From Kumtagia yinganensis (lineage in GTDB: Bacteria > Pseudomonadota > Alphaproteobacteria > Rhizobiales > Rhizobiaceae), in NCBI RefSeq assembly GCF_040081985.1, contig NZ_JBEBMH010000020.1:1-64000 (forward strand): a stretch of 64,000 nucleotides of DNA, in the 5' to 3' direction. The translations under genes were made by a program, and so were the position numbers. This document shows, piece after piece, positions 47,478-54,724 of this stretch. Under the pieces are notes generated by a model. That model worked only from the letters and a program-made list of their open reading frames with translations, had not been told where the DNA came from and did no database searches. Each line of letters begins with the position of its first letter. The first letter of the stretch is position 1.

Positions 47478-47825
47478 ATGGGCCGAACCGACTTTTCGAT
47501 GATCATCCCGTCACTGGCACCCGAAGCCAATGACCTCGCGCTCGACCGGCTGCTGTCGCCGGAACGCCATTTCGACCATCCCGACGACGTGCTGGGCGAC
47601 CGCACGCTCGACCTGAACGAAAAGCGGGCGATCCTCTCTTCGTGGGCTTCGGACGCGTGCGCGGTCGAAGCCATGCCGGCGCTGCGGCACCCGCCGGGCG
47701 CCCGGCAGCCGGTCTCGTTCGACGCCATCATGGACGCGTTGCGGCGACTGGACGGCCCGGGTTCGGCGACTGAACACCGAAACGAGGTTAGCCGCCGAGC
47801 CGAACGGCAGCGGCTGGATGCCTAG
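47478..47825 (+). CDS. Conserved hypothetical protein, 115 aa
   Basis: AAGGAGGAAATCG precedes ATG 47478. The product contains LALDRLLSPERHFDHPDDVL, then TLDLNEKRAILSSWASDACA and LRHPPGARQPVSFDAIMDAL. This pattern is common in small rhizobial proteins, often beside usg and hsp20 genes, but has no assigned function. It is soluble and acidic. The Usg gene follows 26 bp downstream, suggesting one transcript. Confidence 0.75.
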   Translation: MGRTDFSMIIPSLAPEANDLALDRLLSPERHFDHPDDVLGDRTLDLNEKRAILSSWASDACAVEAMPALRHPPGARQPVSFDAIMDALRRLDGPGSATEHRNEVSRRAERQRLDA

Positions 47826-47851
47826 GCAGCGAGCAAGAGGAAAGGTTGAGA

Positions 47852-48130
47852 ATGGCAGCGAGCGTGAGCCGGGAGTTCCGGATGCAAATGGAGGGCTATG
47901 GACTGACTACCGCAGAGATTCACTACCGCATGCCCGATCATCCCAGCCTGCTGCAGCTTTATGTCTGGCAGGAATATGATCTCGCGCCCGACTTTCCCGA
48001 ACTCCGCGGCTTCCTCGACTACTGGAAGGAAACGCTGGAGGGCGCGCTGCACTCGGTGCGCGTCGCCCACCATCGCCTGATCAAGCCGTCCGAGTGGAAG
48101 GCGGTGGACGGCATCATCGCGATTCACTGA
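47852..48130 (+). CDS. usg: Usg-family protein
   Basis: The protein has 92 residues and matches the Usg family almost throughout: FRMQMEGYGLTTAEIHYRMP, DHPSLLQLYVWQEYDLAPDF and SVRVAHHRLIKPSEWKAVDG. AGAGGAAAGG precedes the ATG at 47852. The family was named for a gene upstream of trpF in some bacteria; its function is unknown. The 3' end overlaps the convergent DUF982 gene by 7 bp. Confidence 0.85.
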   Translation: MAASVSREFRMQMEGYGLTTAEIHYRMPDHPSLLQLYVWQEYDLAPDFPELRGFLDYWKETLEGALHSVRVAHHRLIKPSEWKAVDGIIAIH

Positions 48131-48444
48131 GCACCGGCGGCCGACACGCTTGCCTCGCCGGATGCCGGCCGATGCCAAGCTGGCGCGCTCGACCGCCGCA
48201 GGCTTGGCAACAGCCCCGCCCGATCGGCGGCCTTGACGAAACTTCGCCGTGCCGGCTTCGCGCCACACCATCCGTCGAGCGCGTCGCGACAGGCCGACTG
48301 CGCGTTGCGCCAGCTTCTGCCTCTGGCCCATTGCGGCCATTCGTTCTGAAGGCATTCGATCGCTTCGAAGCTGGTCGCGACCTTGCGGTCGCCGATGCCG
48401 GGCAAATGCAGGATGACGGGTTCCGAAAACGCGACGTCGTTCAT
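48124..48444 (-). CDS. DUF982 protein
   Basis: The protein has 106 residues from MNDVAFSEPVILHLPGIGDR (GGAGGAAGTG upstream), then KVATSFEAIECLQNEWPQWA, ACRDALDGWCGAKPARRSFV and KAADRAGLLP. This is the DUF982 pattern: a beta-rich start, an aligned WP helix and a final AR..F..AA..AG helix. Members are abundant in rhizobial stress regions. Two further DUF982 copies lie at 50728-51033 and 51054-51338. Confidence 0.8.
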   Translation of the reverse strand: MNDVAFSEPVILHLPGIGDRKVATSFEAIECLQNEWPQWARGRSWRNAQSACRDALDGWCGAKPARRSFVKAADRAGLLPSLRRSSAPAWHRPASGEASVSAAGAQ

Positions 48445-48556
48445 CACTTCCTCCAGCAATTCTGATCGTCTTTTTGAAGAAGCTACCTGAAGGGCGAGCG
48501 CTCCTTTCCGACAAAACGAGGTGGCAGCTTGCGGCCCGAGTTCAAGATGCGCCGGC

Positions 48557-48787
48557 TCAGACGGTGCGCGACGTCTCGTCCTCGTCCGGCTCCAGCATTT
48601 CGATCAACCTGCCCACTCGGGTTCCAGGCAGCGGGCGCCCCGCACCCATCAGCGCCTCGTCGTTATGGAGCCAAGCCCATGCCTCTCTAAGTTCCTCGAC
48701 CGATGCTCCGGTTCCCATCAACTCTGCGACGACTTCGTCGTCGACCGGCCCAAGGATGGACACGATCTCGCCTCGCGTAATCGCCAT
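48557..48787 (-). CDS. Small conserved hypothetical protein, 76 aa
   Basis: Start chosen at MAITRGEIVSILGPVDDEVV because GGAGGCTGGACG lies upstream; a longer frame to 48871 is unlikely. It continues LMGTGASVEELREAWAWLHN and LPGTRVGRLIEMLEPDEDE. It is an acidic, helical protein known only as a conserved hypothetical in rhizobia. It is divergent from the first hsp20 gene. Confidence 0.7.
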   Translation of the reverse strand: MAITRGEIVSILGPVDDEVVAELMGTGASVEELREAWAWLHNDEALMGAGRPLPGTRVGRLIEMLEPDEDETSRTV

Positions 48788-48924
48788 CGTCCAGCCTCCC
48801 AGTATTTGCGACTCGTTCCGAGCACGTGAGGTTTGGAAACGTCGAATGTCTGATCGACGTTCCGACGACAATTTGGTTGCGTAAGGGGTCTTGACGCTCG
48901 AAAAAACGATTCCTAGGTCAGTGG

Positions 48925-49013
48925 CGCCGGTCGCTGAACAGGACCGGCATGGTCAGGGAGCGCCGGCTTCTTGGCGCTCCTCGTACCCATGTTGCTCAAT
49001 GGAGGATATGGCT
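48925..49013 (+). ncRNA. ROSE-like RNA thermometer in the hsp20 leader
   Basis: The leader before the first hsp20 gene contains cttcttggcgctcctcgtac, then ttgctcaatggaggatatgg, immediately followed by the start codon. In rhizobial ROSE elements the ttgctc segment pairs with the ggagga Shine-Dalgarno region and melts at heat shock. The upstream inverted repeat (ggagcgccggcttcttggcgctcc) fits the preceding hairpin. A possible RpoH-like -35 (cttgac) lies near 48887. Confidence 0.7.
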
Positions 49014-49493
49014 ATGAGAACAGCATTCGACTTTTCCCCGCTCTATAGGTCGAGCGTCGGCTTCGATCGAGTCTTCGACCTTCTCGAGAACGCGAGCCGG
49101 GCGACAACGACGATCGACAACTGGCCCCCTTATGACATCGCCAGGACCGGCGAGGACGACTACCGCATTACCATGGCGGTGGCCGGCTTCAGCCAGGACG
49201 AGCTGTCGATGACGCAGGAGCAGAACATGCTTCTGGTGACTGGCGCGAAGAAAGACGAAGACAGGGCCGAGTATCTGCATCGTGGCATCGCCGGTCGCGC
49301 GTTCGAACGCCGCTTCCAGTTGGCCGACCACGTGAAGGTCACTGGCGCTGGGTTGGAGAACGGCCTCCTGACGATCGATCTCAAACGCGAGATTCCCGAA
49401 GAGATGAAGCCGCGCCGGATCGAGATCGGCAGCGTCGCGGCCACGCCGAAGGTCGCACAGCGCAAGATCGAGGCCGAAAAGCAGGCCGCCTGA
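49014..49493 (+). CDS. Hsp20-family small heat-shock protein (IbpA-like, class A)
   Basis: The protein has 159 residues from MRTAFDFSPLYRSSVGFDRV, with the N-terminal FDRVFDLLENASR typical of rhizobial HspA proteins. The alpha-crystallin domain spans YRITMAVAGFSQDELSMTQE to GLENGLLTIDLKREIPEEMK, followed by the C-terminal IEI anchor in RRIEIGS. It holds unfolding proteins in oligomers during heat stress. The ATG at 49014 is preferred to one at 49008 because GGAGG is then 8 nt upstream. A ROSE-like leader should regulate translation. Confidence 0.92.
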   Translation: MRTAFDFSPLYRSSVGFDRVFDLLENASRATTTIDNWPPYDIARTGEDDYRITMAVAGFSQDELSMTQEQNMLLVTGAKKDEDRAEYLHRGIAGRAFERRFQLADHVKVTGAGLENGLLTIDLKREIPEEMKPRRIEIGSVAATPKVAQRKIEAEKQAA

Positions 49494-49517
49494 AGCTATC
49501 CACGATGATGCTCCCAA

Positions 49518-49541
49518 GAGCCGGACGTTCGCGTCCGGCTC
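49518..49541 (+). terminator. Hairpin between the two hsp20 genes
   Basis: A perfect 10-bp stem (gagccggacg/cgtccggctc) with a stable TTCG tetraloop lies 25 bp after the first hsp20 stop. A T-run is missing, so it may be a partial terminator or an mRNA-stabilising structure. Confidence 0.55.
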
Positions 49542-49594
49542 CCGGCGGAGCTTTGCTGAAAGGCACACCATGAAGACATGAAAGGAGAAAACCA

Positions 49595-50113
49595 ATGAGC
49601 GTACGTGATCTGATCCCTTGGGGCCGCAACAACGGAAACCAGCTTCCGAGCGTCTTCCGCGACGAAGATCGTGACCCGTTCCTGTCGCTGCATCGCGAGG
49701 TGAACCGGCTGTTCGACGACGCCTTCCGCGGCTTCGACAGCCGTCTTCCCGCCCTTGGCAGGTTCTCCTCTTTCGGCGGCGGAGGCTGGCCGAACGTGGA
49801 AGTCTCCGACGGGGAGAAGGAAATCCGCGTTACGGCCGAGGTCCCCGGCCTCGAGGAGAAGGACATCGAGGTCCTGCTGGAAGATGGCGTGCTGACGCTG
49901 AAGGGTGAGAAGAGGTCCGAGACCGAGGACAAGGACCGTCAGTTCACGGAGCGCTTCTACGGCCGCTTCGAGCGCCGCATCCCGCTCGGCTACGAAGTCG
50001 AGGACGACAAGGTCAGCGCCGATTTCAAGAACGGCGTGCTGACCGTCGCCCTGCCCAAAACCGAGCGTGCGCAGGCGAAAGCCAAGCGCATCGCCATCAA
50101 CGGCAGGAACTGA
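49595..50113 (+). CDS. Hsp20-family small heat-shock protein (class C-like)
   Basis: The protein has 172 residues and a divergent N terminus MSVRDLIPWGRNNGNQLPSV, then HREVNRLFDDAFRGFDSRLP, which places it in the Hsp16.5/HspC-like group. The alpha-crystallin domain runs from WPNVEVSDGEKEIRVTAEVP to FKNGVLTVALPKTE, with ERRIPLGYEVEDDKVSADF. AAAGGAG precedes the ATG. It is 101 bp downstream of the first hsp20 and is probably co-induced. Confidence 0.92.
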   Translation: MSVRDLIPWGRNNGNQLPSVFRDEDRDPFLSLHREVNRLFDDAFRGFDSRLPALGRFSSFGGGGWPNVEVSDGEKEIRVTAEVPGLEEKDIEVLLEDGVLTLKGEKRSETEDKDRQFTERFYGRFERRIPLGYEVEDDKVSADFKNGVLTVALPKTERAQAKAKRIAINGRN

Positions 50114-50190
50114 TCTGACCGAACCAGCCGGAGGCGGGTCCACGACCGGCCTCCGGCCTGACCTTCGCCTTCTTCAGGGAGGTATGAACG

Positions 50191-51033
50191 ATGGAGACGC
50201 TGCACGAGAACAAAGCGCTTTATGAAAGAATGACCCCTGCTCGGCCGGGCAATGACAACCGGCCAGCTTCTTTCCGGGCCTTGTCGTTCGGCCGATCGGT
50301 CTTCCCGGAAGGCACGGTGGCGCGGATTTACCGGCCCGGCCGATCCGTCACGACTTCTGCGAGGACCAGATCTACCTGGCGGCTGACGTTCGAGCACCGC
50401 ACCGCGCCCTTCATCGAACCGCTGATGGGCTACACCTGCGGCCGCGATACGCTGACACAAGTCGAACTGAGCTTTCCGACACTGGAATCGGCCGTCGGCT
50501 ACGCCGAGCGTCAAGGCCTGAACTATGTCGTCCGGATGCCCGTCGAGCAGGTTGGCGACAGGTTGACCGACAACGACGAGAGGCTTGGGCGGCGTGGAAG
50601 CTCGATGCACACCTTCATTGGCCTTGACGCTGGAAATCCGCCTTCACATATTTTTGCCAGGTCGCTGCCGATTGCAGGGGCGGCCATTTCTCAACCACCT
50701 GAAATCGTTCGAACATTGGAGGTTTCGATGAGCGCGAGAACGTTCGACAGTCCTGTATTCGTGAGAGCCGCGGAGGGTCTCATTCAGGAGATCGCCTGCC
50801 TTGACGATGCCTTCGACTTTCTCGACGCGTGGCCCGAGCACCGCCGCGGTGTGATTTACGAAACCGCGCGACGTGCATGCTGCCGGGCCTTTGACGGCCT
50901 GATACCGTTGAAAATCGCGCGGGATGCAATTGCCGGCTTTGCCCGCTCGGTAAATATCCTTGAGGATGTCGTCACGCCGATGCCCTGGATGGCCATCGCA
51001 AAAGCGGGCGAGACCGGCGGTGTCGCCGCCTGA
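50191..51033 (+). CDS. NDUFS4-like protein fused in frame to a DUF982 domain
   Basis: The 280-aa frame has two parts. Residues about 40-125 (RIYRPGRSVTTSARTRSTWR, FEHRTAPFIEPLMGYTCGRD, SAVGYAERQGLNYVV) match the NDUFS4/ETC-complex-I accessory subunit family. Residues from 180 (MSARTFDSPVFVRAAEGLIQ, CCRAFDGLIPLKIARDAIAG) match DUF982. Between them is an ill-conserved linker. A strong internal site, GGAGG six bases before ATG 50728, suggests that DUF982 is also, or only, made separately. Either the stop between two genes was lost, or this is a genuine fusion. It is 77 bp downstream of the second hsp20. Confidence 0.7.
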   Translation: METLHENKALYERMTPARPGNDNRPASFRALSFGRSVFPEGTVARIYRPGRSVTTSARTRSTWRLTFEHRTAPFIEPLMGYTCGRDTLTQVELSFPTLESAVGYAERQGLNYVVRMPVEQVGDRLTDNDERLGRRGSSMHTFIGLDAGNPPSHIFARSLPIAGAAISQPPEIVRTLEVSMSARTFDSPVFVRAAEGLIQEIACLDDAFDFLDAWPEHRRGVIYETARRACCRAFDGLIPLKIARDAIAGFARSVNILEDVVTPMPWMAIAKAGETGGVAA

Positions 51034-51053
51034 TCGTTCGGAAGGAGGAAACG

Positions 51054-51338
51054 ATGCTTTCTCAACCCTTCGAAAAGCCCGTTCGCGTATGGGTCGGACT
51101 TGGCTTCCCGCGGCAGTTGAACTCGGTTGTCGACGCCTTTCGGTTCCTCACGGACTGGTGCGGCAACAGTCCCGAGCAGAGGGCGGCGATCCGGGCCTGC
51201 AAAGCCGCATTGGCCGGCGACATCGATGCCGAGACTGCGCGCGGCATCCTCGTGCAGTTCGCCAGGAAGAAGGATATCCTGGTTGAAGATGGCGCGATGC
51301 CTCCGGTCACGACCGCTGGGCAACTGTGGCACATCTGA
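51054..51338 (+). CDS. DUF982 protein
   Basis: The protein has 94 residues: VRVWVGLGFPRQLNSVVDAF, RFLTDWCGNSPEQRAAIRAC, KAALAGDIDAETARGILVQF and ARKKDILV. This is the full DUF982 pattern with the AR...F helix. GGAAGGAGGAAACG precedes the ATG, 20 bp after the previous gene, so it shares its transcript. It is the last cargo gene before the integrase of element 2. Confidence 0.85.
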   Translation: MLSQPFEKPVRVWVGLGFPRQLNSVVDAFRFLTDWCGNSPEQRAAIRACKAALAGDIDAETARGILVQFARKKDILVEDGAMPPVTTAGQLWHI

Positions 51339-51611
51339 CTTGCGCGGGGCGACATCGAGGCGGTGGCCAATAGGTCACCCCCTCGTCAGCGGATGCGAGA
51401 CATCTTTACGCAACTTTGTACCAGCCGAGCTTAGATCGCTTGGCCTCGCCGCCATCTGAATTGCGCTAACGGAGTGGGTCGGTGGCTATCTCGTACCCAA
51501 AATGGACGCTTCCAATTTTGTCCTCGACGGTATTTTCGTTTTGTCATGTGCGGTTTCGGGAGCACCGTCATCTGACCTGAATGACCGAATGTGGGCGGAG
51601 CGGACGATCGA

Positions 51612-52964
51612 CTATGCTGCCGGTGGTTCGGCATTCGCTTGTCTCGGAGTCGGCGTTCCCAGAAAATTCATCAGCGCTGATTTCCTGGAATTTCGATCAA
51701 GCGCATAGGCGGTGTGAGTGAAAGCGACGCCATCGAGCAGACCCTGTATGTAACCAGCGATGCTGTCGGCCGCCATGATAAGCGCGGTGTCCACCGTGTG
51801 GATGTAGCGGCTCGTTATCGTCCCTCGCGAATGCCCGACCAAGGCAGCGATCGTAGCCTCGGTGAACCCAAGATCATTGCCGATGCTAGCGAAGCTGTGC
51901 CGGAGAACATGCGGCGTGATGCCGGCCAGGTCGGAATTCTTGAGCAGCTTGGTCCACTGCCTGGGGAAGCTACCAAATGGGGTGCCATCCTCCCAGCCGG
52001 GAAAGACGTAGTCTTCAGCATCCTGCTCATCCTCGCGGCGCGCCTCGAGATATTCCAGGACCGGCAGGCCAATAGGACGTACTGACGCTCCCTCCTTGCT
52101 GTCAGTCAGGCGCAGGCAACTACCGTCGATGTCGACTTCACCGTATTGCAGACCGATGACTTCGCTGCGGCGGCAACCCGTCAGAGCGATCACCCGGATT
52201 ATTTCTGCGGTGGTCCTGTACTGCCCGTCCTCGACCGCGTTCCGCAGAATGTCGCCAAGCGTGCGATACTCTTGCTCGCTGAGGCGGCGGGCGTTGACCT
52301 GGTCTTTGGGCTTGCGAACTCCATGCACGGGATTCTGTTCTATGATGCCGAGTTCAACGGCATAGCTGAGGATGCCGCCGAAGAGACCGATGGTTCGCGC
52401 CGCCGTACCGGCTCCACCGCGCACGATCGCACGCCCGCGCAGCTTGTCGGTCTTGACGTTCGCGCGGGTCTTGCCCGCCATGATGTCCTTCATGGCCTGG
52501 GTGATGTCGGACTTGGCCAAATCCCGCACCCGCCGATTGCCGAGCAGAGGAACAATGTGGCGCTCGATGCGCCCCACGTCGGTGGAGATCGTCGTGGCCT
52601 TCTTCGGCCGTCCTCGCTTGCCGAGCACAAGGCCGTTCCCAAGATCTTCGAGATAGCGGGTGCAGAGTTCCTTGACGGTGATCGCCTCGCGATCAAGCTT
52701 GCGTTCCTCGGCAGGGTTGCCGCCTCTGGCGACCTTGCCGAGCAACACCTTTGCCTCGCGCCTGGCCTCTTCCGGGGTCCACACCCCGTGCAGGCCTATC
52801 GTGAACCGACGGGATCGGCCAGCAGCACGGTATTGAACGACGTAGCTCCGCTTCCCCGAGGCGAAGACGCGCAGCCCAAACCCGGGTAGTTCGTCATCCC
52901 AGAGGACATAGTCCGAGGTTCTGATTTCTGTGCTATCGACGGTGCGTTTGGTCAGCTTCGCCAT
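51612..52964 (-). CDS. int: Tyrosine recombinase (integrase) of element 2
   Basis: The protein has 450 residues with the same layout as the first integrase: a DUF4102-like domain (MAKLTKRTVDSTEIRTSDYV, ELPGFGLRVFASGKRSYVVQ), a core-binding domain and a catalytic domain with TGCRRSEVIG, HVLRHSFASIGN and LVGHSRGTITSRYIH. It is clearly paralogous to the gene at 6208-7566. Its start lies 180 bp from the right-hand tRNA-derived repeat, with paired CGTAAGC motifs between. It should catalyse integration and excision of the 45-kb island at tRNA-Arg(CCG). Confidence 0.93.
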   Translation of the reverse strand: MAKLTKRTVDSTEIRTSDYVLWDDELPGFGLRVFASGKRSYVVQYRAAGRSRRFTIGLHGVWTPEEARREAKVLLGKVARGGNPAEERKLDREAITVKELCTRYLEDLGNGLVLGKRGRPKKATTISTDVGRIERHIVPLLGNRRVRDLAKSDITQAMKDIMAGKTRANVKTDKLRGRAIVRGGAGTAARTIGLFGGILSYAVELGIIEQNPVHGVRKPKDQVNARRLSEQEYRTLGDILRNAVEDGQYRTTAEIIRVIALTGCRRSEVIGLQYGEVDIDGSCLRLTDSKEGASVRPIGLPVLEYLEARREDEQDAEDYVFPGWEDGTPFGSFPRQWTKLLKNSDLAGITPHVLRHSFASIGNDLGFTEATIAALVGHSRGTITSRYIHTVDTALIMAADSIAGYIQGLLDGVAFTHTAYALDRNSRKSALMNFLGTPTPRQANAEPPAA

Positions 52965-52993
52965 GCGTGGGCATCTCCTTGAGGGATTCCGCG

Positions 52994-53013
52994 CGTAAGC
53001 AAAGCGTAAGCAC
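52994..53013. promoter_or_regulatory. Paired CGTAAGCA repeats, candidate arm sites of element 2
   Basis: CGTAAGCA at 52994-53001 and CGTAAGCAC at 53005-53013 repeat with the same 11-bp phase as the pair near the first integrase. They lie between the integrase start and the right tRNA-derived repeat, where recombinase arm sites are expected. They may also overlap the int promoter. Confidence 0.5.
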
Positions 53014-53143
53014 GGCAGGGTAGGATTTCGGCCGCCCTGTCGTAGCCTCGACGTTTTTTGAGATCAATTTTGTTTTGTGATTTCAGTGGCATAGCGCGCA
53101 ATCGGATAGAATTGGATAGTTTCGGCGGAACCGATTATCCATT

Positions 53144-53188
53144 CTCCGAAGGCAGAGGCCGTTGGTTCGAGTCCAACCGGGTGCGCCA
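53144..53188 (+). repeat. attachment site 2: 3' half of tRNA-Arg(CCG)
   Basis: The 45-bp sequence is identical to 7748-7792 except for two substitutions (agaggcc for aggggcc, gagtcc for gaatcc). It holds the anticodon loop with CCG, the T arm and the acceptor 3' strand with CCA, but no 5' half of a tRNA is present upstream. It marks the right end of element 2. Confidence 0.85.
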
Positions 53189-53464
53189 ATTCCTGATTGT
53201 GTTTCAAGTAGTTAGCCATACAAGTTAGTTACCTGAAGTCCTCAGGGTTGAGCGGCGTAAGCATTGGGAACCCGAGTTTAATTAGTATCATATCGCCACA
53301 CTCTGCGGATTTTCGGCAGAACGGTGCGAAAACGGCACTTTCCGGCGGGTGAGCATCAAAATGAAGGTGGAGCGTTGCCCACGAAGGCAGCAGTCAGCTT
53401 GTCTGGTCAGTAAGGGCCTGCGCGTTATGTGCGAACTTCGGGCCGCCGAGCTGCGTCAACGATC

Positions 53465-53815
53465 TCACCGCGGGCGACTTATCGCCGCTGCGGTCCAGAA
53501 GCCGACGCATAGGACGATCGCTCCGATGCCGATGGCGATCAGCACCGCATCGTAGCCGCCCGTTGCCGACCAGATCCACGCGGCCGCCAGCGGAGCGACC
53601 GCCAAGGTTGCGTTCATCGGTGCGACGAGCGCTCCATTGATCGCGCCGGTGGATCCCGGCTGATCATCTCTGGCAGCATGAATCCACGCACGATCGTGAT
53701 AATGCCGTTGGCGGCGCCGTAGCATGCGGCGATGGCGGCGATGACCAGAGCGCTCGGCGGCGCCCAGGCGAACCCTGCCACAGCGATCGGGAACACGATC
53801 ACGATCATGAATGCG
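53465..53815 (-). pseudogene. C-terminal remnant of an MFS transporter
   Basis: Two overlapping minus-strand frames give FPIAVAGFAWAPPSALVIAA and YGAANGIITIVRGFMLPEMI, then, after a frameshift near 53650, TGAINGALVAPMNATLAVAP and IGIGAIVLCVGFWTAAA to the stop. Segment by segment this matches the C terminus of the ars-type MFS at 12279-13493. The N-terminal two thirds are gone; the fragment joins directly to an IS3 orfB fragment at about 53815. Confidence 0.75.
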
Positions 53816-54635
53816 TTGTCCGTGGGCTTGCCCGGCCGCGAGAAGTCGAGCTCGACACCCTTCTGGTATGCCCACAGATCGAGTCGCGGGAGATGAACTC
53901 GGAACCCTGGTCGACCCTGATCGCGGTCGGATAGCCGACCGTCTTGCATGCCAGCTCCAGGGTCTTGACCACATCCTCGCCGCGGTAGCTGAACCTTGGA
54001 TCGACCACCGGCGAGAAACGCGAGAAGGTGTCGAGACGGCGAGCACACGGATCTTGCGGCCCGTGGCCAATTGGTCATGGACGAAGTCCATCGCCCACAC
54101 CTGATTGCCCTGGGTCGCATCGGTCCGGTCCTCTCGCAGCTTCGCCTTCACCCGGCGCTTCGGCGTCTTGTTCCGCAGCTGCAGGCCCATCTCCTTGTAA
54201 AGGCGATAGATCCGCTTCGGATTGACCACCCAGCCCTCGCGACGCAGCAGGACATGCACGCGCCGGTAGCCATAACGCACCCGCGTCTGGGTGATCTCCC
54301 TGATCCTGGCTTTTAGGTCGGCCTGCTCGCCGTGCTTCGACTTGTAGTGATAGAGCGACGTATCGATCCGGAACGTCGCACGGGCCCGGCGGATCGACAC
54401 CTTCCAATCCGCCCGGACCTCATCCACAAGCCGCCGCCGACGGGCAGGCCTCATAGCTTTCGGCGGACGAAATCCTGCAGCATGGCCTTGTCGAGCGTCA
54501 GGTCGGCGACGATCTTCTTCAGCCGGCTGTTCTCGTCCTCCAGCTGGCGCATGCGCTTGACCTCGGACGGCGTCAGGCGCCGTAGCGCTTCTTCCAGTTG
54601 TAGAACGTCGCGTCGGAGATGCCCGCCTTGCAGCC
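53816..54635 (-). mobile_element. IS3-family element remnant (orfA and orfB pieces)
   Basis: OrfA ends with KKIVADLTLDKAMLQDFVRR and its stop overlaps the orfB ATG at 54454; its upstream part KAGISDATFYNWKKRYG is separated by a frameshift. OrfB starts MRPARRRRLVDEVRADWKVS and shows the HTH_21 and rve parts (RYGYRRVHVLLRREGW, QVWAMDFVHDQLATGRKIRV, then in shifted frames VDQGSEFISRD and GVELDFSRPGKPTDNAF). It breaks off at PTDNAF, before the final catalytic Glu, against the MFS remnant. With frameshifts and both ends missing it cannot transpose. Confidence 0.8.
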
Positions 54636-54724
54636 TGCCGCTCTACCTGCTGCCGGAGTCCGTCGTGCCAAGCGAAGAATTTGTCGTCGAATGCAACAGA
54701 CTGCCAGCGGCTTTCCCGGCTAAA

